Positions 59,801 to 64,000 of a stretch of 64,000 nt of DNA are shown here, in pieces; positions within the stretch are counted from its first letter, which is position 1, and every line of letters starts with the position of its first letter. The notes below the pieces were generated by a model. That model searched no databases and was not told the origin of the DNA. It worked only from the letters and a program-made list of their open reading frames with translations. This stretch comes from Deltaproteobacteria bacterium (GTDB lineage: Bacteria; Myxococcota_A; Polyangia; Nannocystales; Nannocystaceae). Position numbers and translations under genes: made by a program. Location of the stretch: assembly GCA_016709225.1 (NCBI GenBank), contig JADJEE010000001.1:682001-746000 (forward strand). Reading direction: 5' to 3'.

Positions 59801-60268
59801 CGCGAGCGGACGACCGTCGCGATCGGTGCGCTCGTGGGCGTAGTGCAGCGCCGCGGTGACCCCGACGGCGATGCTCAGCACGACCGGCAGCGGGATGGCC
59901 TCGTTGCGGGCCTGCGCGCCGCGGAGGATCGTGCGCAGGTTCTCGCCGTGCACGTACTCCATCGTGAAGAACGGCTCGTCACCGTCGGTGCCGATGTCGA
60001 ACACGCGCACGATGTTGGGATGGTCGAGGGTCGAGGCCAGGTGGGCCTCGTCGCGGAACATCCGCACGAACTCGGGATCCTCGGCGAGCTGCGGCAGGAT
60101 GCGCTTGATGACCACCGCGCCGGTGTTCGCGGGCGCGCCCTTGGGGCGGCCCAGGAACAGCTCGGCCATGCCGCCGACCGCGAGCCGACCGATCACGTCG
60201 TAGCGTGCACTCAGCTCGCCGCTGCCCGGCCCTCGCGGCGCCGCCGGTGCTTCGCGCTCCCGATCCAC
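56825..60268 (-). CDS. Ser/Thr protein kinase with Thr-motif arrays and PEPKPKP tail
   Basis: 1147 residues. The kinase domain (about 23-290) has VGGMAELFLG, VVIKRILPQL, IVHRDVSPTNVLVS, VDFGIAKA and GKASYMSPEQC. A linker of about 600 residues is Pro/Ala-rich and contains three Thr-motif arrays: four TVVPTQ, seven [HQ]T[MV][IV]AP and six TLPGGAP units, as well as single RTMMTP, KTMPPS and RTMLAA. A membrane helix (about 940-962, GLMIAIAALVGLVFVGGGVLAW) is followed by about 180 residues dominated by PEPTP, PDPKP and PEPKPKP, similar to TonB-like periplasm-spanning rods. The GTG at 60268 is chosen. The Thr arrays could be autophosphorylation sites for FHA domains; that is inference. Confidence 0.85.
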   Translation of the reverse strand: MDREREAPAAPRGPGSGELSARYDVIGRLAVGGMAELFLGRPKGAPANTGAVVIKRILPQLAEDPEFVRMFRDEAHLASTLDHPNIVRVFDIGTDGDEPFFTMEYVHGENLRTILRGAQARNEAIPLPVVLSIAVGVTAALHYAHERTDRDGRPLAIVHRDVSPTNVLVSQGGEVKIVDFGIAKAAAATHVTQAGMLKGKASYMSPEQCRADPVDRRSDVFAIGILLYELTTLQRLFRGENELAILHQILTGTVPPPSGIVPGYPPQLEAILMRSLQVDPAGRYPTAAAMQADLEQLCHQLGVRPSAALLSSYLVERFGDKPLPWQDVPLRRVEGTGSEARVERPAPPRSAAAPAAVRAAAPTGAKPASAGVSRRPATGVQVAARAPAPARSGTETRSDARMPARPVATQPPAPPARGAPPAPPGAARPTAPEAAVPSPIDAAPTVSIPAGPGSVGGPPAPSRATVVPTQAPAARSTVVPTQAPAARGTVVPTQAPASRGTVVPTQPPGAMPGPPMPARAPMPPGPPAPTRPMSDEQAAFLRGERPAGAEFTAGTPDAAASATDFAATLPGAAQGSGAAAAGHTMIAPPRSSEHTMIAPPRSSEHTMIAPPPASEQTVIAPPRSSEHTMIAPPRSSEHTMIAPASSGVDHTMVAPALAQLPMPPSQAPSSPPRAGATLPGGAPPAAARPMAPPPARTMPPGPFATPARGVPTLPSGAPPSSGATLPGGAPSSSTSTLPGGAPPSSSSTLPGGAPPPSSSTLPGGAPASSSSTLPGGAPQGAVPPRPTAKTMPPSVPFGSALPPESVDRTSITPGSDPAMAPPRTDTTVFLGEGPRPVPASDRTMMTPSPAATAPPSGVDRTMLAAVDKDAVLAMLAAAPPVPPPGADASGPMSLPHPSASASMPQASAHVGVTQPFASEPPTDHTGTFVGEPRPRRRGLMIAIAALVGLVFVGGGVLAWPRVVAWRQARAAAEQSVAANAAATDGEPTATPDPVPEVEPTPEPTPEPTPDAVPEPTPEPTPDPTPDPTPDPTPDPTPDPKLDPKPDPAPDPKLDPKPDPTLDPKPDPTPDPTPDPTPDPTPKPKPEPKPKPEPKPKPDPKPKPEPKPKPKPDPKPKPEPKPKPEPKPKPKPGPTPLPGFGNGPLVPP
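56860..57300 (-). repeat. Pro-rich low-complexity coding repeats (PEPKPKP, PDPTPDP)
   Basis: A run of 18-36-bp units (GGCTTGGGCTTGGGCTCG, GGATCGGGCGTC and variants on the plus strand) encodes the C-terminal rod of the kinase. All units are multiples of three or six. About 440 bp. Confidence 0.9.
57940..58115 (-). repeat. In-frame TLPGGAP repeat array
   Basis: Five or six near-identical units of about 36 bp encode SSTLPGGAP with Pro/Ser spacers in the kinase linker. Sequence identity between units suggests recent duplication. Confidence 0.85.
58310..58525 (-). repeat. In-frame HTMIAPPRSSE repeat array
   Basis: Seven units of about 33 bp encode [EGD][HQ]T[MV][IV]APPRSSE, the third Thr array of the kinase linker. 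A related SSEHTMAIG peptide occurs in the FHA-Wzz protein at about residues 133-141. Confidence 0.85.
58745..58885 (-). repeat. In-frame TVVPTQAPA repeat array
   Basis: Four units of about 36 bp encode [SAG]TVVPTQAPAAR in the kinase linker near the kinase domain. Confidence 0.85.
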
Positions 60269-60377
60269 CCCGGCGATGCTAGCAGGCGGCCGACGGTTTG
60301 AGGCCGTCAACGCGGGTCGCCAGGAGCAAGTCGCGCCCACGTGGGGGTGCGGGGCCGCTCGGGCGCACTGGGCAGGC

Positions 60378-60776
60378 TCACGCCTGCGCGGCCGCCAACA
60401 GCCGCTCGATGCTGTGGCGGTACTCCGCGTCGCTCATGCCGAGCGCGGCGGCCAGCGTCGCGAGTACACGGTCTTCTTCCTCCAAGACGAAGCCGTCTGC
60501 GCATGCGATCTCGAACGCGCTCGCGAGCACGCGGTCGCGCGCCTCGGGCTCCAGCGCACGGGCCAGCTGCCGTGCGGCGTCGAGCCACGCGCCCGGGTGA
60601 TCCACGGCGTGCGCGCGCCCCGTGCCCACCGCCGCGGCGTCGAGCGGGCGGCCGGTGAGACGGGTGTAGCAGGCCTGCAGGCTCGCGCGGCCCTCGTCGG
60701 CGTCGAGCAGGTCGGCGGCCACGACCCCCATCAACACGCGCAGCACGAGGCCGTGATCGTCCGCGATCGTGGTCAT
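60378..60776 (-). CDS. TerB-like protein
   Basis: 132-residue helical protein with LVLRVLMGVVAADLLDADEG, a central LDAARQLARALEPEARDRVLASAF and EIACADGFVLEEEDRVLATLAAALGMSDAEY. The last stretch, with an acidic D-G-x-L-x-x-E-E-x pattern, resembles the TerB/tellurite-resistance fold (metal-binding acidic helix bundle). ATG 60776 is preferred because AAGGG (60782-60786) lies five bases upstream; GTG 60782 is too close. Its function is not known. It is upstream of, and on the same strand as, the kinase. Confidence 0.75.
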   Translation of the reverse strand: MTTIADDHGLVLRVLMGVVAADLLDADEGRASLQACYTRLTGRPLDAAAVGTGRAHAVDHPGAWLDAARQLARALEPEARDRVLASAFEIACADGFVLEEEDRVLATLAAALGMSDAEYRHSIERLLAAAQA

Positions 60777-60833
60777 GGTCACCCTTGCACGGTTCTACCA
60801 CGGCCACGTCGCCCCCCAAAGTGCAGCGCGGTG

Positions 60834-61841
60834 CTACGGCACGCGCAGCTCGAGTCCGACGCTCGCACGCACGCCCCCGCGGTGGGGCTCGTGCAGCAAC
60901 ACACCGCCGCTGACGAACCGGGGCCGCGCCAGCGCGACCAGGCCGTCGACGCCGACGAAGAACGCCACGAACGGGCGCGGCGAGATGCCGATCGCACCAC
61001 CGGCCGACCACACGCCGAAGCCGCGGGCGTCGCGACCGTCGGCTGCGGCGGCGGTCATGCCGGTGCCGAGCGGACGCGCCGACAGCTGGCCGCCCTCGAA
61101 GCCCATGCACAGCGGGAACTCGAGGATGCGCCAGGTCGGGACCCCGCAGCCGCGCGCGCGCACGGCCCAGCGCCCGATCGCGGCGCCGGCGGTCTTGCTG
61201 GCGTCGGTGAACACCGAGCGCGGCGCGAGGTAGATCGCCGACAGCTCGGCGCGCCAGTAGGGCCCGATCATCCCAGCGCTCACGATCGGGCCGAAGCCGA
61301 GCTTGGGCAGCAGGCCCGACTCGAGCGCACCCTCGGCCCGCAGCGCGAAGCGAGCCAGTCGCAGCCGACCGCGACGCCGCGGCGGATCGTCGAGCGGCGG
61401 CGAGACCGTCACCACGGTCTCGTCGGGCGGTGGTGGTGCCTCGGGCGGCGGTGCCTGCAGCGTGCGATCGACCGCGAGCGGATCGGCCGCGACCGCGGCG
61501 ATGAGCGCGGCGCCGTCGGCCAGCGCGCGGCAATCCGGGGACGCGAGCGTGTGCTCGCTGGTGCCGCTGGCGGTGTGCGTGCGCAGCGTGAGTGCGAACC
61601 CGCTGCCCTCGGCGACCACGGTGCCCGACACCCGCACGCCCGCGGTGTTCGAGCTCGCGGCGCCGAGCAGCTCACCCAGCCGGCGTTGAACGTCGCGCCG
61701 GGTCGGGCACGCGCTCGGAGCCGACCACTCGAGCACGACCTCGCCCGCCGGCGGCGGCTCGTCGCGCGGCGCGGCCGGATCTTGCGCGAGCGCGAGCATC
61801 AAGCTCGGGATGGGCGTCAAGGCGGGCCGATGGTACCGCAT
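60834..61841 (-). CDS. Hypothetical secreted or outer-membrane protein
   Basis: 335 residues. The N-terminus has a short hydrophobic stretch (PIPSLMLALA). One domain begins EVVLEWSAPSACPTRRDVQRRLGELLG, which resembles a conserved N-terminal module of myxobacterial hypothetical proteins, then a Pro/Thr linker and a C-terminal beta-strand-rich region (SGLLPKLGFGPIVSAGMIG, WRAELSAIYLAPRSVF, ISPRPFVAFFVGVDGLVALARPRF) like a small barrel. ATG 61841 overlaps the end of the protease gene by 25 bases. Function unknown. Confidence 0.65.
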   Translation of the reverse strand: MRYHRPALTPIPSLMLALAQDPAAPRDEPPPAGEVVLEWSAPSACPTRRDVQRRLGELLGAASSNTAGVRVSGTVVAEGSGFALTLRTHTASGTSEHTLASPDCRALADGAALIAAVAADPLAVDRTLQAPPPEAPPPPDETVVTVSPPLDDPPRRRGRLRLARFALRAEGALESGLLPKLGFGPIVSAGMIGPYWRAELSAIYLAPRSVFTDASKTAGAAIGRWAVRARGCGVPTWRILEFPLCMGFEGGQLSARPLGTGMTAAAADGRDARGFGVWSAGGAIGISPRPFVAFFVGVDGLVALARPRFVSGGVLLHEPHRGGVRASVGLELRVP

Positions 61842-62671
61842 GGCGGCCAAGGACCGCGCGGGCGATCGCATCGCCGACGTCGTCCGCGCGCGCGTCGGTC
61901 GAGCCGTCGACGATGGCCGAGCAGGCACAGCGCCACCGCGAGCGCGATCGGCTTCTCGCCGCCGCGCGGGGGCCCGCCGACGGCACAACCGCGTGCGGCA
62001 GGCTCGAGCGACTGCCACAGCGTCGCGATCACGTCGGCCTCGGCGTCGACCCGCACGAGTCGACCGTGATCCTCGCACGCGGCGTCGCCGCTCGAGGTGA
62101 CGCCGACCAGTCGCCGCGCGCCGACCTCGCTGGTCGCGAACGCGGGCGCGCCAGAGTCCCCCGTGCACAGGCTCTGCGGGTGGGGCTCCACCTGCAGCGT
62201 GGTGTCGCCCACGTCCGTCACGCGGACGGTGCCCGCATGCTGCTGACCCCAGCCGCGACCGTCGTAGCCGAAGCCGACCGCGATCAGGTCATCTCCGGCC
62301 CGGGGCGCGCCATCCTGCTCGAGCTCGACGCCGTCGCCGGCGGCGAGCGGTTGCTCGAGTCGGAACATCGCGAGGTCGTGGGCGAGCGTCGCGGCGTCGA
62401 AGTCGGGGTGGACTGCGACCTCGGCGACGCGCGCGAGCTCGCCACCATCGAACGTGTGGACGTCGGGCCGACGCAACGCGATGCAGTGTGCTGCGGTGAG
62501 GCCATGGCTCGCGCTCAGCATCGTCGCGGTGCAATAGATGTGATCGGCCAGCGACAGCGCGACCACGTCGGCGAACGAAGAGCGCGCGGCGTCGGTGATG
62601 GTGACGGGCTCGCGCGTGCCGACGAATCCGTCGGTGAGCGCGATCGAGACGGCGAGGGCGATCGACTGCAT
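61817..62671 (-). CDS. Trypsin-like serine protease with MYXO-CTERM-like tail
   Basis: 284 residues. The N-terminus MQSIALAVSIALT is a signal. The S1 triad is visible: GLTAAHC (His), LAHDLAMFRL (Asp) and SLCTGDSGAPAF (Ser). Near the end GCAVGGPPRGGEKPIALAVALCLLGHRRR resembles the MYXO-CTERM sorting signal (Cys, Pro/Gly stretch, hydrophobic helix, Arg cluster). A 25-residue Arg/Pro-rich extension follows, an oddity; the ending may be frame-shifted or simply extended. Probably surface attached or secreted, with roles in predation or matrix processing. Confidence 0.82.
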   Translation of the reverse strand: MQSIALAVSIALTDGFVGTREPVTITDAARSSFADVVALSLADHIYCTATMLSASHGLTAAHCIALRRPDVHTFDGGELARVAEVAVHPDFDAATLAHDLAMFRLEQPLAAGDGVELEQDGAPRAGDDLIAVGFGYDGRGWGQQHAGTVRVTDVGDTTLQVEPHPQSLCTGDSGAPAFATSEVGARRLVGVTSSGDAACEDHGRLVRVDAEADVIATLWQSLEPAARGCAVGGPPRGGEKPIALAVALCLLGHRRRLDRRARGRRRRCDRPRGPWPPCGTIGPP

Positions 62672-62810
62672 GCGTCGATGTCGACTCCGACATTCACTCG
62701 AATCTTCGCGCGATCGCAGATCGATCGTCGTGCTCGCGGTCGGGAACCGAAGTCGTGGCGGCGGCACGGCCCGATCGAGCGGCGTGATGCCGCAAGGAGA
62801 GACCGACACC

Positions 62811-63410
62811 ATGAAGACGATTCACAATTTCTGCACCCGTTCGTTCACCCTGCTCGTCGCTGGCGCGCTGTCGCTCGCCGCATGCGACGTCGCGGAGCCC
62901 AGCACTGCCACCCGCAGCGTGGAGTTCGAGTCGGTGGTCTACGAGGACGACGCCGGCGTCATCGAGGCGACCACGCCGGCCGAGGAAATTTCGATCGCGA
63001 GCCTGCGCGTGATCCCGGGCGTGTCGTCGCGCGTCGAGATGGAGTTCCAGGGCGACGCGTTCGTGGTCGAGTACTTCGACGCCGGCGAGGTGCGCGTGCA
63101 GGGCGAGTTCGATGACGCCACGGTGGCGTGGTCGTCGAACGACGGCGAGATGCCGGCGGTGCTCGCCGAGCGGTGGGCGCCGCTGGTCGAGGCCTGGAAC
63201 ACCGCGCTGGTCGACGAGCAGGGCCAGCTGCGCCGCGAGTACGTCTCGGCGATCGAGTACCAAGACGGCGGCCTCACCCCCGACGAGATCCACTACAGCG
63301 CGTGGGGCTTCGGATGCGCGGTCGGCATGGTCTTCGTGTGCGCGGCGTTCACCGGGCCGGCGGCGATCGGCTGTGGGCTCGCCGGTGCGGTCTATTGCAG
63401 CGAGCTGTGA
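62811..63410 (+). CDS. Lipoprotein with Cys/Gly-rich bacteriocin-like C-terminus
   Basis: 199 residues with signal MKTIHNFCTRSFTLLVAGALSLAAC (lipobox). The middle (EFESVVYEDDAGVIEATTP, VSSRVEMEFQGDAFVVEYFDA) is beta-rich. The last 35 residues, GFGCAVGMVFVCAAF then AIGCGLAGAVYCSEL, are hydrophobic, rich in Gly/Ala and contain four Cys, in the style of halocin C8-like or other Gly-rich bacteriocin domains. AAGGAG lies upstream of ATG 62811. It diverges from the protease gene with 139 bases between. A peptide release function is a speculation. Confidence 0.7.
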   Translation: MKTIHNFCTRSFTLLVAGALSLAACDVAEPSTATRSVEFESVVYEDDAGVIEATTPAEEISIASLRVIPGVSSRVEMEFQGDAFVVEYFDAGEVRVQGEFDDATVAWSSNDGEMPAVLAERWAPLVEAWNTALVDEQGQLRREYVSAIEYQDGGLTPDEIHYSAWGFGCAVGMVFVCAAFTGPAAIGCGLAGAVYCSEL

Positions 63411-63456
63411 CCGGGCGGCCCTCGAGGGCGCTGCCGTCGACCTCCCGCGAGGGGCG

Positions 63457-64000
63457 TCAGTCCGGCAGCGTCCGCGAGATCACGCAGGCGTTCACGCCAC
63501 CGACCCCCATCGAGAGCTTGCCGACCCACGGGCGCTCGACCGGCACCGCGTCGCGCAGCACGAAGCGCCGATGCACGGCGCGGATCCGCGGGTGTAGCTC
63601 GTCGGCGGTGATCGGCGTCGGGAAGTACGCGCCCGAGACGTGGCCGAGGTACTGCGCGGTGAGCTCCCAGCCGCCGCCGGCGCCCATGCCGTGGCCGAAG
63701 CGACCCTTGCGGGCGCTGAAGCAGCAGCTCGCCGGCAGGACCTCGCGCAGCAGCTCGAGCTCGTTGAGGTCGCCAGGCGTGCCGGTCGCGTGCATGTCGA
63801 ACGCACCGATTTCCTCGGGGGCCACGTGGGCCTTCGCGAGCGCGATGCGAATGGCCTCGATGGCACCGGCCTTCGATGGCGTGATGATGTGATCGGCGTC
63901 GGCGGTCACGCCGACCGCGACCGGCTCGAGTCCGAGCGGTCGCCAGCCCTTGGCGCGGTAGTGGTCGAGGTCGCCGATGATCCACACGGTCGCCCCGCCG
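63457..64000 (-). CDS. Beta-ketoacyl synthase, C-terminal part (runs off window)
   Basis: At least 181 residues at the C-terminus of a ketosynthase (FabF/KS type). HATGTPGDLNE holds the first catalytic His and RKGRFGHGMGAGGG the Lys and second His of the thiolase fold; MGVGGVNACVISR is the typical ending. The Cys-containing half lies beyond 64000. The first Met in the window (63987) is unlikely to be the start. It could belong to fatty acid or polyketide synthesis. It is convergent with the lipoprotein gene, with 46 bases between. Confidence 0.88.
   Translation of the reverse strand, partial: GGATVWIIGDLDHYRAKGWRPLGLEPVAVGVTADADHIITPSKAGAIEAIRIALAKAHVAPEEIGAFDMHATGTPGDLNELELLREVLPASCCFSARKGRFGHGMGAGGGWELTAQYLGHVSGAYFPTPITADELHPRIRAVHRRFVLRDAVPVERPWVGKLSMGVGGVNACVISRTLPD

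Overview
The window is GC-rich, densely coding DNA that looks like a chromosomal segment of a predatory or social delta-type bacterium, most likely Myxococcota (Nannocystaceae or Polyangia-like). The evidence is the gene style: long Ser/Thr protein kinases with Ala/Pro/Thr-rich linkers, many lipoproteins with Ser/Thr/Gly/Asp linkers after the lipobox Cys, Cys-rich and RCC1-type surface proteins, an AgmX/PglI C-terminal domain, Cys-X-hydrophobic-Arg C-terminal tails resembling MYXO-CTERM, frequent GTG starts, and an L-lysine 6-aminotransferase. The taxon is inferred from style only. I saw no rRNA, tRNA, CRISPR array, integrase or transposase gene.

Layout. (1) 1-7671 is an exopolysaccharide locus: O-antigen-ligase-like membrane protein, GT2 glycosyltransferase, Wza-like export lipoprotein, beta-barrel-like protein, a divergent FHA-Wzz fusion, and a polyprenyl-phosphate sugar-1-phosphate transferase. 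(2) 7736-14494 holds a DUF4388-Ser/Thr kinase with an HCD catalytic loop and a glycoside-hydrolase lipoprotein. (3) 14558-17630 has a 2-oxoglutarate oxygenase, an NAD-sugar epimerase and UDP-GlcNAc 2-epimerase. (4) 17660-20963 has a lipoprotein, a possible coupled two-gene unit, and KptA (RNA 2'-phosphotransferase) coupled to a lipoprotein. (5) 21076-23695 is a flippase-glycosyltransferase pair, again for polysaccharide. (6) 23929-26555 holds a TPR-like protein and a propeller-like lipoprotein.

(7) 26602-33913 is one leftward run: Cys-rich lipoprotein, AgmX-domain protein, a short Rhs core protein with a 142-residue tail, an immunity-like gene with a frameshift, a repeat-started hypothetical, an RCC1 lipoprotein and an extensin-like lipoprotein. 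The last five are joined by overlaps or a 23-base gap. (8) 34075-40869 holds a TPR Ser/Thr kinase, a lipoprotein, L-lysine 6-aminotransferase and a fibro-slime lipoprotein.

(9) 41055-50776 is the most distinctive region. It is a tight rightward operon: SDR, alpha/beta hydrolase with a Cys nucleophile elbow, GH3-family acyl-adenylating amide synthetase, enolase-superfamily epimerase, acyl carrier protein, AMP-dependent acyl ligase, UbiD-family decarboxylase and a CPA2 antiporter. I read it as an uncharacterised small-molecule pathway that activates, carries, amidates, epimerises and decarboxylates an acyl or aryl acid.

(10) 50822-54965 holds three secreted proteins and an FAD-dependent oxidoreductase. 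The oxidoreductase ends inside a 170-base element with perfect 27-base terminal inverted repeats, followed by a second hairpin. (11) 55463-60268 is a leftward operon of a Ser/Thr kinase with repeated Thr motifs and a PEPKPKP tail, a low-molecular-weight protein-tyrosine phosphatase and a fructosamine-kinase-like protein. (12) 60378-64000 has a TerB-like protein, a hypothetical barrel-like protein, a trypsin-like protease, a lipoprotein with a bacteriocin-like Cys/Gly tail, and the C-terminal part of a beta-ketoacyl synthase that runs off the window.
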